64,000 nucleotides of DNA from 3107 sp001483205 (GTDB lineage Bacteria; Pseudomonadota; Alphaproteobacteria; Rhodobacterales; Rhodobacteraceae), in contig OZ219809.1 in the NCBI GenBank assembly GCA_964291375.2, positions 806,001 to 870,000 on the forward strand, given 5' to 3'. A model generated the notes under the pieces. It did no database searches and was not told the origin of the DNA. It saw only the letters and a program-made list of their open reading frames with translations. Shown here piece by piece: positions 33,558 to 41,463 of this stretch. The position numbers and the translations under genes were made by a program. Positions within the stretch are counted from its first letter, which is position 1; the number at the start of each line of letters is the position of its first letter.

Positions 33558-34840
33558 TGGCAGGGACGGCGGGAACGGCAGGAACGATGCCGGAAATCCA
33601 CATTGTCGGTGCGGGCATGGCAGGGCTGGCCGCTGCGGTAGACCTCGTGCGCATGGGGCATCAGGTCACGCTCCATGAGGCAAGCGGTCAGGCGGGGGGG
33701 CGGTGCCGGTCTTATGTGGATGCCCGGCTCGGCTGTCTGATCGACAACGGCAATCACCTGCTGCTGAGCGGCAACCGGGACACCATGGGGTTTCTTGAGG
33801 CCATCGGTGCCCCGGATGCGCTGACCGGTCCGGCGGTGGCCCGTTTCCCGTTTCTTGACCTGCGCACCGGCCAAGCATGGAGTCTGCGGCCCAATTCGGG
33901 GCGGCTGCCGTGGTGGGTTTTTGCCCGCAACCGGCGGGTTCCCGGCACCATGCCATGGTCATACCTGTCCGCGTTCCGTTTTGCCCTGGCCGGACCGGAC
34001 CGGACCGTGACCGACTGCGTTGCCCCCGGCGGCGCGTTGTTCGGGCGGTTTTGGGAGCCGCTCGCCGTCGCGGTGCTGAATGCTCCGCCGGAAACGGCGG
34101 CGGCGCATCTGCTCTGGCCGGTGTTTCGCGAGACCTTTGCCCGTGGCGAAGCCGCCTGTCGCCCGAGGGTCGCCGCCGAGGGCCTGTCCCGCGCCTTTGT
34201 CGATCCGGCGCTGGCGTTTCTGCGCCGGAACGGGGCGGGGATACGGCTGAATCACCGGCTGACCGGCGTTGAATTTTCGGCAGGCCGGGCGGTCTGTCTG
34301 AATTTCGGTGACGGGCCGGTTGCGCTTGGCGACGGCGATGCCGTTGTGCTGGCACTGCCCCCGGCCCCGGCGGGCCGCATGGTGCCGTCGCTGGTTACCC
34401 CCCGGCACAGCCATGCCATCGTCAACGGCCATTTCCGCCTGAGCGAACCGGTCGCCTTGCCGGGCGGTGCGCCGTTCCTCGGGCTGATCGGGGGGGTGGC
34501 GCAGTGGCTTTTCGTGCGGGGTGATGTGGCGTCGGTGACGATAAGCGCGGCGGATGCGTTGATTGACGCCCCGGCAGAGGTGATTGCCCGCAAGACCTGG
34601 CGGGATGTGGCCGTCGCAATCGGGGCCGGGCCGGAGGCGCTGCCCGCGTATCGGATCATCAAGGAAAAACGCGCCACATTCGCGCAGACGCCGGGGGATG
34701 TGCGGCGGCGGCCCCCGACCCGCAGCGGGTTTTCCAACCTGTTCCTTGCCGGGGACTGGGTTGATACCGGCCTGCCTGCGACCATCGAGGGCGCGGTGAG
34801 GTCGGGCCGGATGGCCGCGCGCGCGGTGACGGGCGGGTGA
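33557..34840 (+). CDS. hpnE: Hydroxysqualene dehydroxylase, HpnE type (FAD-dependent)
   Basis: FAD-dependent amine oxidase/phytoene desaturase-fold protein of 427 residues with the N-terminal dinucleotide-binding motif IHIVGAGMAGLAAAVDLVRM, the following GGRCRSY, NGNHLLLSG, and the C-terminal FAD signature NLFLAGDWVDTGLPATIEGA. This pattern matches HpnE, which removes the hydroxyl of hydroxysqualene to yield squalene. Start ATG 33557 overlaps the hpnD stop; an internal ATG at 33587 with AGGAACG ahead of it is an alternative. HpnC, the enzyme expected to make hydroxysqualene, is not in the window. Confidence 0.87.
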   Translation: MAGTAGTAGTMPEIHIVGAGMAGLAAAVDLVRMGHQVTLHEASGQAGGRCRSYVDARLGCLIDNGNHLLLSGNRDTMGFLEAIGAPDALTGPAVARFPFLDLRTGQAWSLRPNSGRLPWWVFARNRRVPGTMPWSYLSAFRFALAGPDRTVTDCVAPGGALFGRFWEPLAVAVLNAPPETAAAHLLWPVFRETFARGEAACRPRVAAEGLSRAFVDPALAFLRRNGAGIRLNHRLTGVEFSAGRAVCLNFGDGPVALGDGDAVVLALPPAPAGRMVPSLVTPRHSHAIVNGHFRLSEPVALPGGAPFLGLIGGVAQWLFVRGDVASVTISAADALIDAPAEVIARKTWRDVAVAIGAGPEALPAYRIIKEKRATFAQTPGDVRRRPPTRSGFSNLFLAGDWVDTGLPATIEGAVRSGRMAARAVTGG

Positions 34841-34850
34841 CGGGGGGACC

Positions 34851-34938
34851 GGGCGGGATCAGGGCCGGAAGCTGGACTCAAAATCCGGGCGTCAGGCTAT
34901 ATCTCCGCCGGACCCGGACATCATGCAAATGCCTCACA
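34851..34938. repeat. Dispersed repeat copy (GATCAGGGCCGGA / CCGGGCGTCAGGC type)
   Basis: Directly after the hpnE stop: GGGCGGGATCAGGGCCGGAA, then TGGACTCAAAATCCGGGCGT and CAGGCTATATCTCCGCCGGA. The same segment occurs inverted at about 40606-40668 and direct at 42551-42600. The part ATATCTCYGCCGGACCCGGR followed by ATCATGCA also matches 9748-9773. It is in the gap between the convergent hpnE and DUF2236 genes and may serve as their shared 3' end. Confidence 0.6.
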
Positions 34939-34970
34939 TGCCGCTCATCGGCGGCCTGCATCCCCGCACA

Positions 34971-36164
34971 TCACCACTTTGCCGATTCCTCGTCGAAAAC
35001 CGCACTCGGCAGGCGATAGGAAATCCTGTTTTCGCCCAAATTCGTCACATCCAGAAGATTGCCGAGCCGTTTCTTTGACAACCTGTCCGCCATGAAAGGC
35101 AGCGCCTTCGCGATAATCCTTTCGGAAAAATTGCGCAACCGCAGAAGTGGAATTTCCTTCCTGAACTTCCCCGCAGGAAAGCGCAGCTTGTCCGCCGCAT
35201 CATTGCCGATCAGCTCTCTGGAAATCTGATAGACAAATTTCGAGAGGCTCCGGCAGTTCTTCGTCCCCTGCACCCCGACGATAATCGGGGCACTGTTGAT
35301 AATGCTGTTCGCCATGATGATGCCGTCGTCATCGGGCGGCGGCTCGCAGGCCAGGGCGATGCGGAACAGCCGCACCGCAGAGGCATAGTCGTGGAACGTG
35401 AGCGCCTCGGGAATGCCCATCACCCGCGCCGTATTGCGCCAGACATGCACATAGCCCTCGATCTCTTCCTCGGTCATGTCACCGCCGAGGTGCTGCACAT
35501 GCTGCATCAGCCGCCCGGAAAAGCTCGCCGCCGCCAGGCCCAGATTCGCCCCGCTGAGCGGCAATCCGTAGGTTTCCGTGTCCCACTCCCCCGACTCCGT
35601 GATCAGAAACCTTGCCTGCGCGTGAACCAGACGAATCCGCATGGTCAGCTTCCAGCCGTCATTGCCCGGCTCCATACCGCCGGGCATGTATTGCTCCAGC
35701 AGATGCAGGATGTTCTGTCTGAGGCGGCGGACGCCGTTGTCGAGCACCCGGCCCCTGATGCGGAAAGACTTGCTGATCAGCGTCGAAAAGCCCTCGATGA
35801 TTGATCCGGCGACCAGACCGGCCAGAACCATGTCCGAATTGCGCATGAAACCGCGTGTGCCCGACATCGCCAGTTCCCGGTCATACCAGTCCGGCACAAC
35901 CGACATCTCTTCGATCAGGTCGCGCAGGGTTTGCGGCGTTCCCGGCGGCGGGTTGCGGTGGTTATCTATCGCCCCGGCGATGACGCTATGCACCCGGTCC
36001 CGGCGGATGGTTTCCCAAAGCTCCCGCACCACGGCGTCCGCCCTGTCGTCCCCCCGCATCGCGTGGGCGACATAGCTCTCGGCCATTGCGCTGTCCAGGC
36101 TACGCGCTGTTTCATAGCCTGCGTGGTAACAGGTGGGTATTTCCGACATTGCGACAAAATACAT
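34971..36164 (-). CDS. DUF2236 / Lcp-MpaB-type heme oxygenase family protein
   Basis: A 397-residue protein of the family containing rubber oxygenase (latex clearing protein) and the MpaB prenyl-chain cleaving enzyme. Supporting segments: LTMRIRLVHAQARFLI, which carries the Arg and axial-type His of the family helix, GLPLSGANLGLAAASFSGRL, and EEEIEGYVHVWRNTARVMGI, the typical W-R-x-x-x-x-x-x-G-I helix. No signal peptide is evident; several helices are moderately hydrophobic (VLAGLVAGSIIEGFSTLI). Single leftward gene converging on the squalene genes with 130 bp between. ATG 36164 has GAGAG about 8 nt upstream. The adjacency suggests an isoprenoid substrate, an inference only. Confidence 0.78.
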   Translation of the reverse strand: MYFVAMSEIPTCYHAGYETARSLDSAMAESYVAHAMRGDDRADAVVRELWETIRRDRVHSVIAGAIDNHRNPPPGTPQTLRDLIEEMSVVPDWYDRELAMSGTRGFMRNSDMVLAGLVAGSIIEGFSTLISKSFRIRGRVLDNGVRRLRQNILHLLEQYMPGGMEPGNDGWKLTMRIRLVHAQARFLITESGEWDTETYGLPLSGANLGLAAASFSGRLMQHVQHLGGDMTEEEIEGYVHVWRNTARVMGIPEALTFHDYASAVRLFRIALACEPPPDDDGIIMANSIINSAPIIVGVQGTKNCRSLSKFVYQISRELIGNDAADKLRFPAGKFRKEIPLLRLRNFSERIIAKALPFMADRLSKKRLGNLLDVTNLGENRISYRLPSAVFDEESAKW

Positions 36165-36249
36165 TCAAAGCTCTCGAATACAAGGGGTAGTGGTGTGTCC
36201 GGGGCTGGCAGTTTGCCGTGTCAGCGGGGCGGGGTTTGGCTTGTGGGGG

Positions 36250-36588
36250 TCATCGGGTGTGTCCCCTGTCAATCACGCCGATTTCATCAAGGATTTTTTC
36301 GATCCCGACGGGCCGTTCAGAGCGCACAGAGGCAACGATTGCATCGAACCGCTTGCGCAGGGCGTCCTTTTCGGTGCCTCTGCAATCGTTCCAGGGGCGA
36401 CCGTGCAGGCCCATCTCGATCACGTAATAGCCGATGAAATGGGGTTGGGTGCCGGTCTGCAACAGGCGGCGATAGGTCTCGTCGGCCCCCAGAGCGCGCA
36501 ACTCTTCGGCGCTGTTGATGCCCGCGCGGGCGCAGGCGGCTTCCATCGCCGGGCCGAGATTGCGGATGGATGATACGGGTGTCGGCAT
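36250..36588 (-). CDS. TfoX C-terminal-domain protein
   Basis: A 112-residue protein that is essentially one TfoX C-terminal helix-hairpin-helix-like domain: IRNLGPAMEAACARAGINSA and EELRALGADETYRRLLQTG are diagnostic, followed by PHFIGYYVIEMGLHGRPWND and a charged tail. TfoX itself is a competence regulator in other bacteria; stand-alone C-terminal domains have no set function. The ATG (36586-36588) is 4 bp beyond the purL stop on the same strand, so it is the last gene of a purL transcript. Alternative starts (TTG at 36600) would overlap purL. Confidence 0.85.
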   Translation of the reverse strand: MPTPVSSIRNLGPAMEAACARAGINSAEELRALGADETYRRLLQTGTQPHFIGYYVIEMGLHGRPWNDCRGTEKDALRKRFDAIVASVRSERPVGIEKILDEIGVIDRGHTR

Positions 36589-36592
36589 GGGG

Positions 36593-38758
36593 TCAGCCAA
36601 CCGCGCGGGCCAGTGCGCCGCGATAGAGCGCCGACAGCTCTGCCAGCGGCGCGGACGCCTCTCCCAGCCTCACCTGATCGCCACCGAAGCCCCCGACGCG
36701 GGCCGCAGGAACCCCCGCCTGCTCTGCCGCCGCCAGCAGCGCCCCGACCTGCCCGCTGTCGCAGGCAACCAGATAACGGGCCTGATTCTCGCCAAACAGG
36801 GCGGCAATCCCGCCACTCGTCAGCGCAACGCCAACCCCGGACCCCTCGGCCAGCTTAAACGCCGCCAGCCCCAACCCGCCATCAGACAGATCGGTGCAGG
36901 CGGCGATCAGCGCGCGGTGGCTGCGGATGAAATCCCCGTTGCGCCGCTCGGCGGCCAGATCAACCGGCGGCGCATCGCCCTCATCCCGTCCGAAAGTCTC
37001 TGCCAGCAGGGCGGACCGGCCCAGATGGTCCCCCGCCCCCCCGATCAGAACCGCGACCTGCCCGGCGTGCACGACCGTCCCGATCACCTCATCCGCGCGC
37101 GCAATCAGCCCCACCGCGCCGATGGTCGGTGTCGGCAGGATCGCCGCCCCGCCGGTTTCATTATAAAGCGAGACATTGCCGGACACGATCGGCATGTCCA
37201 GCGCCCCGGCGGCGGCGGCAATACCCCGGATTGCGCCGACAAGCTGTCCCATGATCCGGGGCGTTTCCGGGTTGCCGAAATTCAGACAGTCGGTGGCGGC
37301 GAGCGGCATTGCCCCCACTGCGGTCAGGTTGCGCCATGCCTCGGCCATCGCCTGCTTGCCGCCCTCGAACGGGTTGGCCCGCACATAGCGCGGCGTCACG
37401 TCGCAACTGAACGCCAGCGCCTTGTCACTGCCATGCACCCGGATCACGCCCGCGCCGATGCCGGGGCCGCGCAGGGTGTCGGCCATCACCGTGGTGTCGT
37501 ATTGCTCATGCACCCAGTTCCGGGCGGCATGGCCGGGCGCGCCGATCAGGGCCTTCAGCGCCGCAATCGGGTCGATGTCGGGCAGACCGGCGGCGTCAAG
37601 CGGGCGGGGCGGGGCGGTTTCCGTCCACGCCCGGTCATATTCCGGCGCGTTCGAGGCCAGTTTGGACAGCGGCAGATCGGCCTTAACCTGCCCCCGGTGC
37701 AGGACGACAAAGCGGTCCTCGGCGATGGTTTCGCCGACAATGGCGAAATCGAGATCCCATTTGTCGAAAATCGCCCGCGCCGCCGCCTCTTTTTCCGGGT
37801 CGAGCACCATCAGCATCCGTTCCTGGGATTCGGACAGCATCATCTCATAGGCGGTCATGCCGGCCTCACGCACCGGCACGGCGTCAAGGTTAAGCCGGAT
37901 GCCGAGGCCCCCCTTGTCGCCCATCTCTGCCGCCGAGCAGGTCAGGCCCGCCGCGCCCATGTCCTGAATGGCGATCACCGCGCCGGTCGCCATGAGTTCG
38001 AGGCAGGCCTCCATCAGGCGCTTTTCGGTGAACGGGTCGCCGACCTGCACCGTCGGGCGCTTCTCATCAATGGCGTCGTCAAAGGTGGCAGAGGCCATGG
38101 TCGCGCCGCCAACGCCGTCGCGCCCGGTGCGGGCCCCCAGATAGACCACCGGCCTGCCGACACCAGAGGCCGCCGAATAGAAAACCCGGTCGCGGGTGCT
38201 GATCCCGGCGGCAAAGGCATTGACCAGGCAGTTGCCGTCATAGGCGGGGTGAAAGCGAAGCTCTCCGCCCACGGTCGGCACGCCGAAGCAGTTGGCATAG
38301 CCGCCGATGCCCCCGACAACGCCATGGACCAGCGCGCGGGTTTTGGGGTGCGCCGGGGTGCCGAAGGACAGCGCGTTCATCGCCGCGACCGGGCGCGCGC
38401 CCATGGTGAAGATGTCGCGCAGGATGCCCCCCATGCCGGTGGCCGCGCCCTGATATGGCTCGATGTAAGAGGGGTGGTTGTGGCTTTCCATCTTGAAGAT
38501 CACGACCTGGCCGTCGCCTATATCGACGACACCGGCGTTTTCTCCGGGGCCGCAGATGACTTGCGGGCCGGTGGTGGGCAGGGTGCGCAGCCATTTGCGC
38601 GAGGATTTGTAAGAGCAATGCTCGTTCCACATGGCCGAGAAGATGCCAAGCTCGGTGAAGCTGGGGGGGCGGTCGAGCAGGGCAAGGATGCGGGCGTATT
38701 CGTCGGGGGTCAGCCCGTGCGCGTCGATCAGGGCGGGCGTGATGGCGGGTTCCGGCAT
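36593..38758 (-). CDS. purL: Phosphoribosylformylglycinamidine synthase II
   Basis: ATP-dependent amidation of FGAR to FGAM in purine synthesis, working with PurS and PurQ. The 721-residue length fits the small (multi-subunit) PurL. N-terminal FTELGIFSAMWNEHCSYKSS is diagnostic, followed by VIFKMESHNHPSYIEPYQGA, DMGAAGLTCSAAEMGDKGGL, NPFEGGKQAMAEAWRNL and ACTDLSDGGLGLAAFKLAEG. The start at ATG 38756-38758 (MPEPAITPALIDAHGL) is set by homology; GGGGAAACC is the only ribosome-like site ahead. purS/purQ are not adjacent in the window. Confidence 0.97.
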   Translation of the reverse strand: MPEPAITPALIDAHGLTPDEYARILALLDRPPSFTELGIFSAMWNEHCSYKSSRKWLRTLPTTGPQVICGPGENAGVVDIGDGQVVIFKMESHNHPSYIEPYQGAATGMGGILRDIFTMGARPVAAMNALSFGTPAHPKTRALVHGVVGGIGGYANCFGVPTVGGELRFHPAYDGNCLVNAFAAGISTRDRVFYSAASGVGRPVVYLGARTGRDGVGGATMASATFDDAIDEKRPTVQVGDPFTEKRLMEACLELMATGAVIAIQDMGAAGLTCSAAEMGDKGGLGIRLNLDAVPVREAGMTAYEMMLSESQERMLMVLDPEKEAAARAIFDKWDLDFAIVGETIAEDRFVVLHRGQVKADLPLSKLASNAPEYDRAWTETAPPRPLDAAGLPDIDPIAALKALIGAPGHAARNWVHEQYDTTVMADTLRGPGIGAGVIRVHGSDKALAFSCDVTPRYVRANPFEGGKQAMAEAWRNLTAVGAMPLAATDCLNFGNPETPRIMGQLVGAIRGIAAAAGALDMPIVSGNVSLYNETGGAAILPTPTIGAVGLIARADEVIGTVVHAGQVAVLIGGAGDHLGRSALLAETFGRDEGDAPPVDLAAERRNGDFIRSHRALIAACTDLSDGGLGLAAFKLAEGSGVGVALTSGGIAALFGENQARYLVACDSGQVGALLAAAEQAGVPAARVGGFGGDQVRLGEASAPLAELSALYRGALARAVG

Positions 38759-38960
38759 GAAACGGTGGTTTCCCCAAGGGTTGGTCCGGGGCTTTCTAGG
38801 GCAAGGCGCGGAAGGGGGAAAGGGCGGAAAGCGTTTGGGGGGGCGTGCGGTGCTGAAACGGTTTGTTGTGGCCTGACGGCATGAAACTGAACAGGCTCCG
38901 GTCCTGTCGGACAGCGGGGGATGAGGCCCGCCCCGGAAACGCCCGCCCCGAACGCACACC

Positions 38961-38976
38961 CTTATCCGCGGATAAG
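38961..38976. repeat. Solitary palindrome CTTATCCGCGGATAAG
   Basis: One isolated copy of the 16-bp palindrome in the gap between purL and the pleD stop (38759-39044). It is followed by GTCAGGTTTGTTGACCTGTC, which keeps the GGTCAG seen in the large array. The gap otherwise shows no gene or clear signal. Confidence 0.7.
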
Positions 38977-39044
38977 GTCAGGTTTGTTGACCTGTCCCCT
39001 GACGGTCCGCCGCGTCGTCCTCGCCCCCGCCCCCCGCCAGCCGC

Positions 39045-40427
39045 TCAGGTCAGGGCGGCAACAGTCACCCGATTGCGCCCCCGTCTCTTTGCCCGATAGA
39101 GCGCCCGGTCCGCCTGTGACAACAGGGCGTCCATGTCCGTCGGGTCGCCCTCACCATCAACCGCCATCGCCATTCCGATCGAAAGCGTCACCGAGATGTT
39201 CTTACCCGTCGCCACCTGCGGGAACGGCACGCACTCCACCGCGTGGCGCAACCGCTCCGCCACCAGCTTGGCCTCATCCAGATTGGTGCCCGGCAGGGCA
39301 ATCAGAAACTCCTCGCCGCCGATCCGGGCCAGCAGATCACCGCCGCGCAGATGGGTCTGCAACCGCTCTGCCACGCTCTTCAGGATCGCGTCGCCGGTCG
39401 GGTGACCAAAGGTGTCGTTGATCTGCTTGAACCGGTCAATATCCAGCATCATCACCGCAAAACTGCGCCCGGTCTTCAGCGCATGAGCCGTGATGCGTTG
39501 CAGATGTGAAAAGGCATAGCGGCGATTGTAAAGGCCGGTCAGGGCGTCCACCGCGGCCATCTTCAGCTCATCATCGACCTGACGGCGCAACAGGTCGTCT
39601 TCCTGCTTGCGCCGGGCCTGATATTTGATCCTGAGCGCGAGTTCCCTGAGCGGAAAGCCCTCATACATCAGGTCATTGGCCCCGAGGTCAAGCGCCAGCA
39701 CCGCCTGTTGATGCGCATTGGCGCGCAGAACCATGATGACCGCCGCATACCGGGTCTGCGGGCTGCTGCGCAGTTCCAGCAACAGGCGCAGGCCTTCGTC
39801 CTGATGGCGCAGGTCACCGTTTATCACCAGCACATCCGGGCAACGTTGCCCCTTGGGCCAGGACAACAGGTCTTCGGGCGCAAAGATGTCAATCCTGCCG
39901 CCGATTTCGCGGGTCAGATCGTCTTGCAGGGCGCGGGCCGGTTGCATTTCTCCCGCGACAAGGCCGATCCATGTCGGCGCGGCAAAACCGGTGCGCGGTT
40001 CGGCCAGCCCCAGCGCCTGACAGGTGGCGGCCCTCAGCCTGAGCTCATCCTGTGTGCCCTTGGCCTTGCGCAGGCTGCGGATGCGGGCCAGCAGGATCAG
40101 CTCATCAACCGGTTTGGTCAGAAAATCATCGGCCCCGGCCTCAAGCGCCCGCAGGCGTGAGTCCGAATCATCAAGCGCGGTGATCATCACCACCGGAATG
40201 GCCCCGAGATCCGGGTCAGATTTGATCTGCTTGCAGATGGCATATCCGTCCCGGTCCGGCATCATTATGTCCAGCAGGATGATGTCAGGCTGACAGGTGC
40301 GCGACAGGTTCAGACATTCCTGGCCGGTCCGGGCCTCGGCGACCTCGTAATAGGCCGCGCCGAGCCGCAGGCGCATGAGCGTGCGGCTGGCCCCGTCATC
40401 GTCCGCGATCAGGATGCGCCCTGGCAT
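39045..40427 (-). CDS. pleD: PleD-type diguanylate cyclase response regulator
   Basis: Makes cyclic di-GMP under control of phosphorylation. About 460 residues: first receiver domain (residues 1-120; RILIADDDGASRTLM, phospho-acceptor in PDIILLDIMMPDRDGYA, TKPVDELILLARI), second, degenerate receiver (about 150-275; VLVINGDLRHQDEGLRLLLE lacks the normal acceptor context), then GGDEF domain (about 295-460) with VDALTGLYNRRYAF, the active loop RIGGEEFLIALPG and an inhibitory RxxD site (RGGD) five residues earlier. Start ATG 40427 is chosen because GGGGAAACGCA precedes it. Two copies of a 16-bp direct repeat lie 44-130 bp upstream. Confidence 0.95.
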   Translation of the reverse strand: MPGRILIADDDGASRTLMRLRLGAAYYEVAEARTGQECLNLSRTCQPDIILLDIMMPDRDGYAICKQIKSDPDLGAIPVVMITALDDSDSRLRALEAGADDFLTKPVDELILLARIRSLRKAKGTQDELRLRAATCQALGLAEPRTGFAAPTWIGLVAGEMQPARALQDDLTREIGGRIDIFAPEDLLSWPKGQRCPDVLVINGDLRHQDEGLRLLLELRSSPQTRYAAVIMVLRANAHQQAVLALDLGANDLMYEGFPLRELALRIKYQARRKQEDDLLRRQVDDELKMAAVDALTGLYNRRYAFSHLQRITAHALKTGRSFAVMMLDIDRFKQINDTFGHPTGDAILKSVAERLQTHLRGGDLLARIGGEEFLIALPGTNLDEAKLVAERLRHAVECVPFPQVATGKNISVTLSIGMAMAVDGEGDPTDMDALLSQADRALYRAKRRGRNRVTVAALT

Positions 40428-40470
40428 TGCGTTTCCCCGGATTTGATACAAATTGCAGCCGGTCCAGTTT

Positions 40471-40557
40471 TGTTGCGAATGGTTAACATCGGGTGTTCAG
40501 GGAACGGGGGATGTTGAATCAACTTGCAACGGTTTCAGTGTTGTTGCGAATGGTTAA
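40471..40557. promoter_or_regulatory. Direct-repeat pair upstream of pleD
   Basis: TGTTGCGAATGGTTAA occurs at 40471-40486 and again at 40542-40557, exact over 16 bases, 71 bp apart (about seven helical turns). Both end in GGTTAA, which is like a CtrA half-site, but the canonical TTAA-N7-TTAA is not formed. Position just upstream of pleD suggests a regulator-binding pair. Confidence 0.45.
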
Positions 40558-40567
40558 GAAATTCTGA

Positions 40568-41350
40568 AAAGACCTGTGCATATGGCCTGAGCATTGTAAA
40601 ATGACCTCTGACATATAGCCTGACGCCCGGATTTTGAGTCCGGCTTCCGGCCCTGATCCCGCCCGGTCGCAAGACCGGGCAGCGCCTTGGGCTCCGCCCG
40701 TTCGGCCCTGAAACGGTCCCCCGGACTGTTTCCGGGGCGGGCCTCACCCCCCCACGGGGCGGCGCGTTCGCGCCTACCGTGCGGGCCGGACGCGGCCTTT
40801 CGGACGGGTCGCGCCTCTGTCCCGGCAAAGCGTCTGACACCGACGCCCCCTGCACCTTAATCCGCGGATAAGGTCAGAAGGGGCGGCTTATCCGCGGGTA
40901 AGGGCAGAGGGGGCGGCTTATCCGCGGATAAGGTCAGAAGGGGGCGGCTTATCCGCGGGTAAGGGCAGATGGGGCGGCTTATCCGCGGATAAGGTCAGAG
41001 GGGGCGGCTTATCCGCGGATAAGGGCAGAAGGGGCGGCTTATCCGCGGGTAAGGTCAGAGGGGGCGGCTTATCCGCGGATAAGGTCAGAGGGAACGCCTT
41101 ATCCGCGGATAAGGTCAGAAGGGGGCGGCTTATCCGCGGATAAGGGCAGAGGGGGGCTTATCCGCGGATAAGGTCAGAAGGGGCGGCTTATCCGCGGATA
41201 AGGGCAGAGGGAGCGGCTTATCCGCGGATAAGGGCAGCACTTCTGACCTATTGGCACGTCAGTGGCCAACCCGTCCCGCCCGGCGGAACGCCGGGCAGCA
41301 AGCGCCGGGCGGGGCATTTGGGGGGCGATACAGCCTTATGCAGAGGTCTT
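40568..41350. repeat. Composite element bounded by family terminal repeats
   Basis: Left end AAAGACCTGTGCATA (40568-40582), right end TATGCAGAGGTCTT (41337-41350), about 780 bp apart. In order it contains GGCCTGAGCATTGTAAAATG (shared with 9588-9607), the inverted CCGGGCGTCAGGC-type repeat, the hairpin GCCCGGTCGCAAGACCGGGC (40661-40680), the CTGAAACGGTCCCCCGGACT segment shared with elements 1 and 6, the 13-unit palindrome array, and a CTGACCTATTGGCACGTCAG module with hairpin at 41279-41297. It fills most of the 1036-bp divergent gap between pleD and the HAD gene, which has no coding sequence. Confidence 0.65.
40856..41233 (+). repeat. 13-unit tandem array of a 16-bp palindrome, ~30-bp period
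   Basis: Thirteen units of CTTATCCGCGGATAAG (or its GGGTAAG variant in units 2, 4 and 7) followed by GKCAGADGGGGGCGG. The distances between TCCGCGG cores are 30, 30, 31, 30, 30, 30, 30, 30, 31, 28, 30 and 30 bp. Unit 1 has an extra A in the left arm. Spacers are also conserved, so this is a satellite-like tandem repeat, not a CRISPR. It lies upstream of both pleD and the HAD phosphatase gene. Confidence 0.9.
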
Positions 41351-41463
41351 GAGCAGGGCAGGGGCGGCGCGCGGCCCGCACAGGAAGGGCGCGCGGCCCG
41401 CATTTTCCTCTGGCCGGGGGCGGCGCGGGCGGTTACCTGACAGCCGGAAACCGGAGGCCCCCC

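Noticed and set aside
40856..41233. CRISPR array
   Set aside because: The 'spacers' of 13-14 bp are nearly identical to each other, the repeat is too short and no cas genes are nearby.
40856..41233. Plasmid iterons / replication origin or DnaA-box cluster
   Set aside because: TTATCCGCG matches only the first six bases of the DnaA box TTATCCACA, and no replication or partition gene is in the window; the palindrome is also scattered at gene ends.
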